Below are positions 42,132 to 51,217 of a stretch of DNA of 64,000 nt, piece after piece. This DNA comes from Latescibacteria bacterium UBA6620 (GTDB taxonomy: Bacteria > Latescibacterota > UBA2968): NCBI GenBank assembly GCA_002433075.1, contig DJHM01000033.1, positions 177,968-241,967 of the forward strand, given 5' to 3'. Every line of letters begins with the position of its first letter. The first letter of the stretch is position 1. The translations under genes and the position numbers were made by a program. Under the pieces are notes generated by a model. It searched no databases. It was not told the origin of the DNA and worked only from the letters and a program-made list of their open reading frames with translations.

Positions 42132-43475
42132 CTACCCTCCGGCGAGCACCCGATCCATCATCTGACGACGAGCGGCCGGATCCGCCCAGCGGGCCTGTGC
42201 CTCTTCGGACAAACCATCGATCGGGTCGAAGTAGAAGAACCTGCGCCCCGGCCTCACCGTCGGACTCGTGAATACAGCGATTCCGTTTTCCTCGTCGTAC
42301 GTCTCATAAGAATGGCAGTCTCTCTTCCCCCCGCCGCCCAGCGTGTCGACAACGAACGTCGGCGTGTTGAAACCCGACGTCGTACCGCGCAGCCCCTTCT
42401 CGATCTCGATCCCAGCCCGAAGTGTCGTACGAAGATCCTCAACGCCGGCGACCAGGTCGTGAAAGAACACGTAGTAGGGTTGAATGTTCAGGTGAGAGAG
42501 CCGTTTCGTTAACGACTGCATCGTCGCGAGATCGTCATTGACTCCACGCTGGAGCACGGCCTGATTCCGGACCGTCACACCCAATTCCGCCAGAAGATTC
42601 ATCGCGTCCTGGGTAACGCCCGTCATCTCATTCGGATGGTTGAAGTGGGTATGCAGAACCACTTCCTTATGCATCGACCGGCCTCGTGACACCACTCCGA
42701 CCAGCGCCTCCCGCCACGCATCGTCGGTCAGAATCTTCTGTGGCATCACGGCTGGCCCCTTTGTCGCAAATCGCATCCGCCGGACGTGATCGATATCGAG
42801 CAGGGTATCTCCAATGAATCGGACGTGTTCCGGGCGAAGCTGATAGGTATCCCCGCCGCTGATCACGATATCCTCGAGGTGGGGCGTTCCACTTACGTAG
42901 TCGAACACCGCCTTCCATCGCTCGAGATTCACATTTAGATGGAGTTTTTCGACCTCCTCGGTATCCAGGCCGACCGCATAGCTTCGGGTGCAGAACCGAC
43001 AGTAGACGGGACACGTATCGAGCGTCAGGAACAGTGCCCGATCGTGATAGCGGTGCGTCAACCCGGGGACGGGAGAGTCTTCCTGCTCGTGGAGAGAATC
43101 CAGATGCAGCTCGGGGTGATCCCGCCGCGCCCCCGAGCCGAGGGGGAGAAACTGCCTGCGAATCGGATCGTTGTAGGGATCTTCCCAGTCGATCAAGCTC
43201 AGGAGGTAAGGAGACAGCCGAATGGCCATCGGGGCGTGACGCAACCCGTCGGCCAGATCCCGGTAGAAGCCTGGATCAACTCTCTCCCCGAGCAAGGCCA
43301 TCAGCTTGCCCACGGAGGTGATCGAATTTCGAGTCTGGAAGGTGTGCGTGTGGAAGGTTTCGGCGTCGACGTCAGCGAACCCGGGGAGGGCACGCCAGTA
43401 CTCGTCTCGGCGGAACGTCCGATGATCGGCGACCTCGCTCGTACACGGAGGGTCCGCAAGTTGCTCGTGCGTCAT
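42132..43475 (-). CDS. KamA-family radical SAM aminomutase
   Basis: The 447-residue protein carries the radical SAM CxxxCxxC in LDTCPVYCRFCTRS, and the KamA-type regions PYLLSLIDWEDPYNDPIRRQFLP, ISGGDTYQLRPEHV, HTHFNHPNEMTGVTQDAMNLLAELGVTVRNQAVLQRGVND, and the PLP lysine region toward DLRTTLRAGIEIEKGLRGTTSGFNTPTFVVDTLGGGGKR. Lysine 2,3-aminomutases make beta-lysine; shorter EpmB paralogues modify EF-P. The length fits a full KamA-type enzyme, but whether lysine or glutamate is the substrate is not clear. No efp is adjacent. A strong promoter precedes it. Confidence 0.88.
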   Translation of the reverse strand: MTHEQLADPPCTSEVADHRTFRRDEYWRALPGFADVDAETFHTHTFQTRNSITSVGKLMALLGERVDPGFYRDLADGLRHAPMAIRLSPYLLSLIDWEDPYNDPIRRQFLPLGSGARRDHPELHLDSLHEQEDSPVPGLTHRYHDRALFLTLDTCPVYCRFCTRSYAVGLDTEEVEKLHLNVNLERWKAVFDYVSGTPHLEDIVISGGDTYQLRPEHVRFIGDTLLDIDHVRRMRFATKGPAVMPQKILTDDAWREALVGVVSRGRSMHKEVVLHTHFNHPNEMTGVTQDAMNLLAELGVTVRNQAVLQRGVNDDLATMQSLTKRLSHLNIQPYYVFFHDLVAGVEDLRTTLRAGIEIEKGLRGTTSGFNTPTFVVDTLGGGGKRDCHSYETYDEENGIAVFTSPTVRPGRRFFYFDPIDGLSEEAQARWADPAARRQMMDRVLAGG

Positions 43476-43516
43476 CTGTAGCCTCTACTCCATCGAAGTC
43501 ACGGGAACGACGTTGC

Positions 43517-43545
43517 AACCTATCGTAGTCCCTGGACGCTGTCAA
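43517..43545 (-). promoter_or_regulatory. Promoter of the KamA-family gene
   Basis: Minus strand TTGACA (43545-43540) and TAGGTT (43522-43517) with a 17-base spacer, about 42 bases before the start codon. Confidence 0.65.
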
Positions 43546-43708
43546 GCCGCAGGAGGCGAATCTCCACCCGACACGGCGGTCTGGATTGCCATCTTTCCTT
43601 GCCGGAAACCATTGACAGCTTTACTTTTGCATCCCTTCTCACGAACATCCGCCCTTGGCGGGAGTCCACCTTCCGACAAACCTACAACTCGATCCGGCCC
43701 CTGACCTT

Positions 43709-46465
43709 ATGAATCGCGGTTTCTTCTTACTTGCCACCTTTGCCCTGGCCCTTGTCGGCTACACGCTTGCCAAGATCGGGGCTCACGTCTACACCGACTA
43801 CCTGTGGTTCGAAACCCTGGGCTACGGCGCGACCTTCAAGACGATCACCCTCGCCCGATTCGGAAGTTTTCTGTGCTTCGGGTTCCTCTTCCTTGCCATC
43901 GCCACACCGAACCTCGTTCTGGCTCGCAAATTCGGACAACGTACGCGCGAGATGCCCCTGGAGGTGCTGGTAGGAGACGAAATGCCGCCTTCCGGGCTGC
44001 TCCGTTTCCAGCGCCAGCGGGTCGCCTGGGCGGCTGTTCTCCTCGCCACGGCCACTGTGATGGGCATCGGAGGAACTGCCGCCTGGACCGCCGTCTTGAA
44101 ATTCTTCAACCCTACCGCGTTTGGAATCAACGACCCCATATTTGCAAACGACATTTCGTTCTACGTCTTCCGCTTGCCTCTCCTGAGCTTCGTCTACTTC
44201 TGGCTGATCGCGACGTTGCTTCTGACCGCTGTCCTGGTGGCCGTCTCCTACAACCGGGACCGGTCGATCCGTCACGAAGACGAAACCTGGCAGACAACCC
44301 CGTTCGTCCGCGCCCACTTTTCCGGAATCGGGGCCGCCCTTGCCCTGATCCTCGGCTTCGGCTACTGGATCAAGGGCTACGAATTGCTCTACTCCTTCAG
44401 AAAGAGCGCGTTTTTCGGGGCCGGATACACCGACGTCAGCGTCCAGCTTCTGGCTTACCGCCTAATGATTTTGCTCTCCCTCGGCCTGGCGGGCCTCTTG
44501 ATTTACAACCTGCGTTTCAAGGGGTGGCGATACCCGCGGAACGGTGCCATCGCCTATTTTGGCTCGTTACTTGCGTTCAGCTGGATCGTTCCAATGGTCT
44601 TCGAACAACTGGCCGTCCGACCGAATGAATTGCGGCTGGAGACGCCCTACATCGAAAATTGCATTCGCTACACCCGGATGGCGTATGGACTGGACCGGAT
44701 CAAAGAGCACGACTTCCCCGCGACCGACGGCATTCAGGAGCGCGATCTGGCCGAAAACGAGGCGACCGTCAACTCCATCCCGCTTTGGGATCGAAGACCC
44801 CTGATGGACACCTACGGTCAATTGCAGGAGATCAGATCCTACTACAACTTCCCCGGCGTCGACGTGGATCGGTACGCCATCGACGACGAGTATCGACAGG
44901 TCATGCTCGCCGCACGCGAGTTCTCCGTCGAACAGCTCGCCCTGCAGGGCGAAACCTGGGTCAACAGACACCTCGTATACACGCACGGCTACGGCGTCGT
45001 GATGAGTCCAGCCAACGAGATCGCCAGCGACGGGCTCCCAAGCTTCTTCATCAAAGACATCCCGCCCGTCTCGCCTCACTTCGACATCAGCCGACCGGAG
45101 ATCTACTACGGCGAGGACATGCGTGACTATGTCATCGTCGGAAGCAAAACCCAGGAATTCGACTACCCCCGGGGAGACGCCAACGTCTACACCACCTACG
45201 AAGGCCGGGGGGGCGTTCGGATCGTCGGCTTTCTCAAGCGCCTGGCCTTCGCGTTACGATTTGCAGACCCCTTGCTGCTCGTCACCAACGACCTGACGGA
45301 AGACAGCCGCATTCTCTTCGACCGTCATATCGGAGTTCGCTTCGGCGAGACCGAGCCCCGACGATTCTCGAAGCTTGCGCCCTTCCTCCAGTTCGACTCC
45401 GATCCCTACCTCGTGGTGGCGGACGGCAGGCTATACTGGATGCAGGACGCCTACACCATTTCAAATATGTATCCCTACGCGGAGCCATACGGGCGTCCCT
45501 ACGTGCGAGAGCTCAACTACATTCGAAACACCGTCAAGGTGGTCATGGACGCTTACGACGGAACCGTTCATCTCTACGTGTGGGACGAACAGGATCCGAT
45601 CATCCAGACCTACCTGTCGCTGTTCCCCGAACTCTTCAAAGACGCCGACGAGATGCCGGAGACGTTACGTGCTCACGTGCGATACCCCTCGGACCTGTTC
45701 CGTGCCCAGGCCGAACTCTACAACTCCTACCATATGACGTCCCCGCAGGTCTTTTACAATCGCGAAGACGTCTGGGAACCGGCGACCGAGGTTTACGGCA
45801 TCGGCGAGCGCACCCGCGAAGTGACGCCCTACTACATCGTCATCCGTCTCCCCGACAGCGAATCCGAAGAATTCGTCCTGATGCAACCCGTGACTCCGCG
45901 TGGCAAGGACAATATGATCGCGTGGCTGCTCGCCCGTATCGACGGCCCCGAATACGGACGGTTGATCGTGTACAAGATGCCGAAAGAGAAGCTCATTTAC
46001 GGCCCGATGCTCATCGAGCGACGGATCGACCAGGACACCGACGTCTCGCGAGAGATCACCCTGTGGAGTCAACGTGGGTCCGACGTCATTCGTGGAAATC
46101 TGCTGGTCGTCCCGATCGGACGGTCGTTTGTCTACGTCGAGCCTCTCTACCTCCAGGCCACTCAGAGCGGAATGCCCGAGCTCAAGCGAGTACTTGCGGT
46201 CAACGGAGAAAAGGTCGCGATGGCCGAAAACCTGGCCGATGCCCTGGCCGAGGCTCTCGACGGCGCTGCCCCGGTCTCTCTTCCCCCGGAAAAAGAAAAA
46301 GTGGTCGACCTCCGGTCCCTGTCCGCGTTAGCGATGGAAGCCTACCGCGAAGCGATGAGTAAATTGCGTGAGGGTAACTTCGCAGCCTACGGGGACCGAG
46401 TAAAGGACCTGGGCGACGCCCTCGAATCCCTGCACAAGGAGATCGGACGTGACTCCGCCGACTGA
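43709..46465 (+). CDS. UPF0182 family membrane protein
   Basis: ATG 43709 is the best start, since MNRGFFLLATFALALVGY begins the first membrane helix. The 918-residue product has seven or so N-terminal membrane helices (through about residue 300) and then a large extracytoplasmic domain, as in the UPF0182 family. Typical segments are TDYLWFETLGYGATFKTI, PFVRAHFSGIGAAL, YIENCIRYTRMAYGL and GYGVVMSPANEIASDGLPSFFIKDIPP. Its function is unknown. The last 17 bases overlap the start of murQ. Confidence 0.88.
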   Translation: MNRGFFLLATFALALVGYTLAKIGAHVYTDYLWFETLGYGATFKTITLARFGSFLCFGFLFLAIATPNLVLARKFGQRTREMPLEVLVGDEMPPSGLLRFQRQRVAWAAVLLATATVMGIGGTAAWTAVLKFFNPTAFGINDPIFANDISFYVFRLPLLSFVYFWLIATLLLTAVLVAVSYNRDRSIRHEDETWQTTPFVRAHFSGIGAALALILGFGYWIKGYELLYSFRKSAFFGAGYTDVSVQLLAYRLMILLSLGLAGLLIYNLRFKGWRYPRNGAIAYFGSLLAFSWIVPMVFEQLAVRPNELRLETPYIENCIRYTRMAYGLDRIKEHDFPATDGIQERDLAENEATVNSIPLWDRRPLMDTYGQLQEIRSYYNFPGVDVDRYAIDDEYRQVMLAAREFSVEQLALQGETWVNRHLVYTHGYGVVMSPANEIASDGLPSFFIKDIPPVSPHFDISRPEIYYGEDMRDYVIVGSKTQEFDYPRGDANVYTTYEGRGGVRIVGFLKRLAFALRFADPLLLVTNDLTEDSRILFDRHIGVRFGETEPRRFSKLAPFLQFDSDPYLVVADGRLYWMQDAYTISNMYPYAEPYGRPYVRELNYIRNTVKVVMDAYDGTVHLYVWDEQDPIIQTYLSLFPELFKDADEMPETLRAHVRYPSDLFRAQAELYNSYHMTSPQVFYNREDVWEPATEVYGIGERTREVTPYYIVIRLPDSESEEFVLMQPVTPRGKDNMIAWLLARIDGPEYGRLIVYKMPKEKLIYGPMLIERRIDQDTDVSREITLWSQRGSDVIRGNLLVVPIGRSFVYVEPLYLQATQSGMPELKRVLAVNGEKVAMAENLADALAEALDGAAPVSLPPEKEKVVDLRSLSALAMEAYREAMSKLREGNFAAYGDRVKDLGDALESLHKEIGRDSAD

Positions 46466-47366
46466 TTCCTCCCACTGGGCGAAGCTCACGACGGAACAGC
46501 GAAACCCGCGTACTCGGAAAATCGACACGGCGACCACTGACGAAATCGTCCACCTGATAAACGAGGAGGACCGGCGCGTACCGGAAGCCGTGAGTCGGGT
46601 CGCAAAGCACGTCGCTCAGGCCGTCGATCTGATCGTTGATCGATTCCGCAAGGGCGGACGACTCTTCTACGTCGGGGCGGGGACGAGCGGACGTCTTGGC
46701 GTCCTCGATGCCGCCGAGTGTCCCCCCACCTTCGGCACCGACCCGTCGCTCGTGCAAGGTCTGATCGCGGGGGGGGACGAGGCCCTCGTCAGGTCCAAGG
46801 AAGGGGCTGAGGATGAACGGAACGGATCGTCCAAACTCGACCGAGTGGGCTTGACCGCCATCGACACGGTCGTCGGAATCGCGGCCAGCGGCGTTACCCC
46901 GTATGTCACTGCCGCTCTGGTCCACGCGAGAGACCTGGGCGCCGGGACCATCTTTCTGACCTGTAATCCTCAGGCCGCATCCAGCCTGGATGTCGACGTG
47001 GTCATTGCCCCCGATGTCGGGCCCGAAGCGATCACGGGTTCAACACGTCTGAAAGCGGGCACCGCGACCAAGCTCGTCCTCAACACACTGACAACGGCGA
47101 GTATGGTGCGGCTGGGGAAGGTCTACGAAAATCTGATGGTCGATCTCACACCTTCGTGTGACAAGCTTCGCGACCGATCGCGACGCATCCTGTGTGACAT
47201 TGCCGGTATCGCACCCACAGATGCGGATGCCGTACTCGATCGAGCGGACGGCGAACTCAAGACCGCGATCGTCATGCAAAAGCGGGCAGTCTCCGCAGAG
47301 ACCGCCCGCAAGTTGCTGCGCGACCACGATGGGGCCGTCAGAAGCACCCTCGAAGTCAACGACTGA
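46449..47366 (+). CDS. murQ: N-acetylmuramic acid 6-phosphate etherase
   Basis: A 305-residue SIS-domain enzyme with GTG start. MurQ cleaves the lactyl ether of MurNAc-6-phosphate to give GlcNAc-6-phosphate during cell-wall recycling. The signature FYVGAGTSGRLGVLDAAECPPTFG, the segment GLIAGGDEALVRSKEGAEDE, EAITGSTRLKAGTATKLVLNTLTTASMVRLGKVYENLMVDL and a C-terminal helical region are all present. The neighbours do not include anmK or a MurP transporter. The stop is adjacent, without gap, to the stop of the ClpX-like gene on the other strand. Confidence 0.95.
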   Translation: MTPPTDSSHWAKLTTEQRNPRTRKIDTATTDEIVHLINEEDRRVPEAVSRVAKHVAQAVDLIVDRFRKGGRLFYVGAGTSGRLGVLDAAECPPTFGTDPSLVQGLIAGGDEALVRSKEGAEDERNGSSKLDRVGLTAIDTVVGIAASGVTPYVTAALVHARDLGAGTIFLTCNPQAASSLDVDVVIAPDVGPEAITGSTRLKAGTATKLVLNTLTTASMVRLGKVYENLMVDLTPSCDKLRDRSRRILCDIAGIAPTDADAVLDRADGELKTAIVMQKRAVSAETARKLLRDHDGAVRSTLEVND

Positions 47367-48881
47367 TCAGCTCTTGTTGTAGAACGTCTTTACAAGGTCG
47401 TCAAGGTACGCCTTGGGAGCCTCGACGGCGGACGCTTCGATGGTGAACCGACCGTGCCCGAGTAGTTTCAGACCGTGGCCGTAGTCGTCGAACATCGCGG
47501 AAGCCATCGCGTCCACCGAAACCCCCTCCTTACTCGCCTTCTCCGCAAGCAACGCGAGCGCTCCCCCGTCGAACGCCAGCACGATGCCATAGGCCTCTTC
47601 GAAACGAGCGACGAAGTCCTTCACCTCGTGGGACTCAAGAAGTCGCCCCAGACAGCCGACCGGATCCTCGACCAGATCACGCGTCACCGTGAGGGACCGA
47701 ACGTCAGTAGAAGGAAGCCGCTTCTCGAACTGGAGCAGCACCCTTTCGGCCACACCGACAAGACTCCGAGCCCCGGTCTGCTCTTCGACGGCCCGCTCGG
47801 CCATCAGGCGCAAAGCATCGTCCTCGAACGAAAGGTCGATGCCATAAGCTTTGAAGTCACGCTTCTTTCCAACCGTGACGGAGCAGTTCGGATTCTTCAG
47901 AATGGCATCTAGATCTTCTACCGTCAGCGCAGCCAGGCTGGCTACAACCGGAAGTCGACCGACGAATTCCGACTCGAAACCGAACTCGATCAAATCTTCG
48001 GATCGTAATGCCGCCAGGTGGTCGGCTTCGTTCTCAGTTCGATCCTCGTCCGCACGGAATCCGACCCGCGTCTGGTTCAGCCTGCGCTGGACGATCTCCT
48101 CAAGCCCGCTGAAGGCGCCGCTTACGATGAACAGAATATTCCGGGTGTTCACCTTTTTCCGTTCGACCTTACCGCTGCGCTGAAACTGCATCATCGATTC
48201 CATCTGCGAAGCCAGGTCGTTCGGAGACTTCAGATCGACATCCGTCTCTTCCATCATCTTGAGCAGATTTCGCTGGACACCTGTGTGCGAAACGTCTGGA
48301 CCCGCCGTATTCCGTGACGACGCGATCTTGTCGATCTCGTCGATGTAAATAATCCCATACTGGGCCTTTTCGATGCTGCCGTCCGCCTCTCTCACCAGAT
48401 CGCGGACCAGGTCCTCGACGTCCCCTCCGACATAGCCCGTCTCGCTGAACTTCGTCGCATCCCCCTTCACAAACGGCACGCCGATCCGATCGGCGATCAG
48501 CTTCACGAGATACGTCTTCCCCACACCGGTCGGGCCGATCAGCATAATGTTGTTCTTGATGTTCCCGACGAATCCCCCCTTGAACGATTCGTCTTCCCGA
48601 TCTAACTTCATACGGTTGTAGTGCGTGCAGATCTTGGTCGCCAGAATCGCCTTGGCCTCATCCTGCTGAACGACATACTCGTTCAGGTGGGCTTCCAGTT
48701 CTTCCGGTTTGAGGTCGAATTCGATGTGATCGTCGACCGGTGTAAGTTCCGCTTCCTCGCCCGTTTTCGTACCATCCACCTGCACATCGGGGAAGACGAC
48801 CTGCGCGCCGTACTTATTTTCTATAAATTCCTTGAGGTCCTTCTGGAGGTCCGCCGGATTGACCGGGCGCTGCTCAGACAT
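47367..48881 (-). CDS. ClpX-like AAA+ unfoldase without a zinc-binding domain
   Basis: ATG 48881 follows GGAG; the upstream frame is not conserved-looking. The 504-residue protein has an N-terminal acidic segment (about 1-70) instead of the four-cysteine ClpX zinc finger. Its AAA+ core has Walker A IGPTGVGKTYLVK, pore-loop residues GYVGGDVEDLV, Walker B YGIIYIDEIDKIAS and sensor-type segments, then the ClpX-like EFGFESEFVGRLPVVASL and EEQTGARSLVGVAERVLL. At the IGF-loop position there is VGF, so interaction with ClpP is conceivable. About 110 C-terminal residues are beyond the usual ClpX end. No clpP is nearby. Confidence 0.85.
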   Translation of the reverse strand: MSEQRPVNPADLQKDLKEFIENKYGAQVVFPDVQVDGTKTGEEAELTPVDDHIEFDLKPEELEAHLNEYVVQQDEAKAILATKICTHYNRMKLDREDESFKGGFVGNIKNNIMLIGPTGVGKTYLVKLIADRIGVPFVKGDATKFSETGYVGGDVEDLVRDLVREADGSIEKAQYGIIYIDEIDKIASSRNTAGPDVSHTGVQRNLLKMMEETDVDLKSPNDLASQMESMMQFQRSGKVERKKVNTRNILFIVSGAFSGLEEIVQRRLNQTRVGFRADEDRTENEADHLAALRSEDLIEFGFESEFVGRLPVVASLAALTVEDLDAILKNPNCSVTVGKKRDFKAYGIDLSFEDDALRLMAERAVEEQTGARSLVGVAERVLLQFEKRLPSTDVRSLTVTRDLVEDPVGCLGRLLESHEVKDFVARFEEAYGIVLAFDGGALALLAEKASKEGVSVDAMASAMFDDYGHGLKLLGHGRFTIEASAVEAPKAYLDDLVKTFYNKS

Positions 48882-48897
48882 ACGAACTCCTAAATCA

Positions 48898-48923
48898 GTG
48901 TAATACAACAGGTTGTGTAACAC
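48898..48923. promoter_or_regulatory. Imperfect 26-bp palindrome in the ClpX-like 5' leader
   Basis: Half-sites GTGTAATACAAC and GTTGTGTAACAC meet around AG, with 10 of 12 positions symmetric. It lies about 12 bases after the predicted transcription start and before the ribosome-binding site of the ClpX-like gene, between it and the divergent CNBD gene. It could be an operator or an RNA hairpin. Confidence 0.5.
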
Positions 48924-48941
48924 CGGGGACCACCACCGATA

Positions 48942-48970
48942 ACGATACCCGGACACACGGCCGCTGTCAA
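48942..48970 (-). promoter_or_regulatory. Promoter of the ClpX-like gene
   Basis: Minus strand TTGACA (48970-48965) and TATCGT (48947-48942) with a 17-base spacer, giving a leader of about 50 bases. Confidence 0.7.
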
Positions 48971-49013
48971 GCCGCCCTTGGGCGCAAAAAAGGAAAAGAC
49001 GGAGAGCCACGCA

Positions 49014-49499
49014 ATGGACAAGAATCAACAAGCCGACATCATTCGACGCATCCCCATCCTCAAAGGGTTCAGCGAAGAACAGATCCTGAAGGTGCTCGCC
49101 CTCTGTACCGAAGAATCCTTCTCCGAGGGCGATCTCCTCTTCCAGGAGGGCGCGGACAGCCGGAACATCTTCATCCTGCTTTCCGGGATGCTTCAGGTCC
49201 AGACTCCCACAGGTGGCGAAATCGCCACCATCGGGAAAATGGGTGTTGTCGGTGAAATGGGCGTGCTCACCGACCTTCCCAGAGCCGCAGGGGTGCTGGC
49301 TCTAAGGGACTCTCAGACCCTTTGCCTGGGTAAGGAGGCCCTGTTCGGGCTGATCCTCCAGGACCCCGACATGGGGTATCGCATCTACCGCAACACAACC
49401 CATATCCTCGCTGAAAGACTCCGGGACAACAACATTCTGCTCGAACAACAGTATCTCGTCCTCGACGACCTCGTGGGGGGCGGCCGCGGCGGAACGTGA
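49014..49499 (+). CDS. Cyclic-nucleotide-binding-domain protein
   Basis: ATG 49014 with GGAGAG 7 bases upstream. The 161-residue product is one CNBD: ILKGFSEEQILKVLALCTEESFSEGDLLFQEGADSRNIFILLSGMLQV, then the phosphate cassette region GKMGVVGEMGVLTDLPRAAGVLA, where the usual Arg-Ala-Ala follows as PRAAG. It has no helix-turn-helix, so it is not a CRP-type DNA-binding regulator by itself; it may regulate a partner by binding cAMP or cGMP. Its end overlaps rqcH by four bases. Confidence 0.82.
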   Translation: MDKNQQADIIRRIPILKGFSEEQILKVLALCTEESFSEGDLLFQEGADSRNIFILLSGMLQVQTPTGGEIATIGKMGVVGEMGVLTDLPRAAGVLALRDSQTLCLGKEALFGLILQDPDMGYRIYRNTTHILAERLRDNNILLEQQYLVLDDLVGGGRGGT

Positions 49500-51199
49500 A
49501 CCTCAGTTACTTCACGATCCGACGCCTGACCGATGACCTGCAAGGGCTCGTCGGGAGCCGCGTCGAGCGTGCCATCCTCACCCCCTCCAACAGCCTCGTG
49601 CTCGCGTTCGATCGAGGCATCGAAGAACGATCACATCTCCTTTTCTCGGCTTCCCGTACGCAGGGCCGTGCGTGTCTCGTGCCCGACCTTCCTCCGGCCG
49701 GGCCCAACAGACCCTCCTGGCTCGATCGGCACCTCGAAGGCGCCGTTCTCAGGAGTGTAGAGCAGACGACCGGCGAGCGCATCCTCACCTTACGGTTTGA
49801 ACGACGTGACCGGCTCGGCGACACCTTCAACACCCACCTGATTGCCGAGCTCATCGGCAGGGCGGCCAACCTGATCGTCCTGAACCCGGATACCGATCGC
49901 GTACTGGATGCTTTGCGACACCTCAAGGGCGAAGGTCGGCGAATCCTGCCCGGAGGCACATATTCACCACCCCCTCCTAGAGACCTCGCCCACCCCACCG
50001 ACCTCGAGGCAAACGCACTGGCGGCAGCGTTCGAACGGAACGACACCAGAGTCGGTGCCCTGATCGAGACGGTTGCCGGAATGGACCCGCTCACCGCTCA
50101 GGAGCTTCTGTATCGCGCCGACACCGAAGCTCCCGAACACGTCCTGGCTACCCTCCGGGAATTCTACGCGACTCCGCCGTTCGCTTCCGAAGCCTACGTC
50201 CTCACGGGCGAGCGTGGGGGCAAACCGGTCACGCCCTTCCATTTAACTCACCGCGACACTTCCGAGTGGACAGCGTGCCGGACCATCAGCGCCGCCATCG
50301 AAGCGGCAGCGCAGGGAGAACAGCAGAAATCGACATCGAAGGGGAAGGCCAAAGACCTTCGACGTCTTCTATGGCGTCGTCTGAAGTCGATTCGTTCGCG
50401 ATGCGAAAAGATCGAGAACGACATCGAAGCCGCCCGAAACGCTCACCATCTCGAGCGCGCAGGCAGTCTCATCCTCGCCCAGCTCGACTCCGTCTCGCCG
50501 AACACGACCTCGGTCGTCCTGAAGGACCTCTTCGCCAACGGAGAACCGGATGTAGAGATCGAGCTCGATCCGAAACGTTCCCCGGTCGACAACGGACAGG
50601 GCTACATCCGCCGAAGCAGGAAACTCGCAAAGTCCCTTCCCATCCTGGAACGGAGGCTCGAGAAGAGCCAGGCCGAACTCAAGGACCTCGAAGAACGGCT
50701 CGAAAATCTCGCCGGCATCGAATCCGAAGACCAGCTCGAGAGCTTCCGCAGCCGGTTGATCGACGATGGACTGTTGCGGCCCCCAAAGAAGCGACCGGCT
50801 CAGGGTCGTAAACGAGAGCCCGGAGCCATTCACCCCCGTCGCTATCTGACGACTGATGGGTGGGAGGTCTGGGTGGGTCGCAACGACTCCGAGAATGACC
50901 GGATCAGTCGCGTCGTCCCGAAAAACGACATCTGGATGCACGCCCAGGGTTGCCCCGGATCCCACGTCGTCCTGAGACGGAAAACACCGAAGTCCGAACC
51001 CACACCCGCTTGTCTCGAGGAGGCCGCCGCTCTGGCCGCCTACTGGAGCAAGGCCCGGGGCGCCCGTACGGTCCCCGTCAACTACACGGAAGCCCGGTAC
51101 GTGCAAAAACCCAGGGGCGCTCCCCCGGGCCTGGTGACCATACGAAATGAGAAAACAATTTTCGTTCACCCGCGCGAGATCCGAAGGGCAGACGAATAG
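49496..51199 (+). CDS. rqcH: Ribosome-quality-control protein RqcH (NFACT family)
   Basis: A 567-residue protein starting with GTG overlapping the CNBD gene (GTGA). It has an NFACT-N domain (about 1-170, with RDRLGDTFNTHLIAELIGRAANLIVLN), a helix-hairpin region, two long coiled-coil helices (about 290-410) and the C-terminal NFACT-R (DUF814) domain with NDIWMHAQGCPGSHVVLR. Bacterial RqcH binds stalled 50S subunits and adds alanine tails to nascent chains for degradation. The tie with a CNBD protein is unusual. A ClpX-like protease partner is divergent from the same region. Confidence 0.9.
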   Translation: MNLSYFTIRRLTDDLQGLVGSRVERAILTPSNSLVLAFDRGIEERSHLLFSASRTQGRACLVPDLPPAGPNRPSWLDRHLEGAVLRSVEQTTGERILTLRFERRDRLGDTFNTHLIAELIGRAANLIVLNPDTDRVLDALRHLKGEGRRILPGGTYSPPPPRDLAHPTDLEANALAAAFERNDTRVGALIETVAGMDPLTAQELLYRADTEAPEHVLATLREFYATPPFASEAYVLTGERGGKPVTPFHLTHRDTSEWTACRTISAAIEAAAQGEQQKSTSKGKAKDLRRLLWRRLKSIRSRCEKIENDIEAARNAHHLERAGSLILAQLDSVSPNTTSVVLKDLFANGEPDVEIELDPKRSPVDNGQGYIRRSRKLAKSLPILERRLEKSQAELKDLEERLENLAGIESEDQLESFRSRLIDDGLLRPPKKRPAQGRKREPGAIHPRRYLTTDGWEVWVGRNDSENDRISRVVPKNDIWMHAQGCPGSHVVLRRKTPKSEPTPACLEEAAALAAYWSKARGARTVPVNYTEARYVQKPRGAPPGLVTIRNEKTIFVHPREIRRADE

Positions 51200-51217
51200 C
51201 GGACGCCTTTCGTCCGC

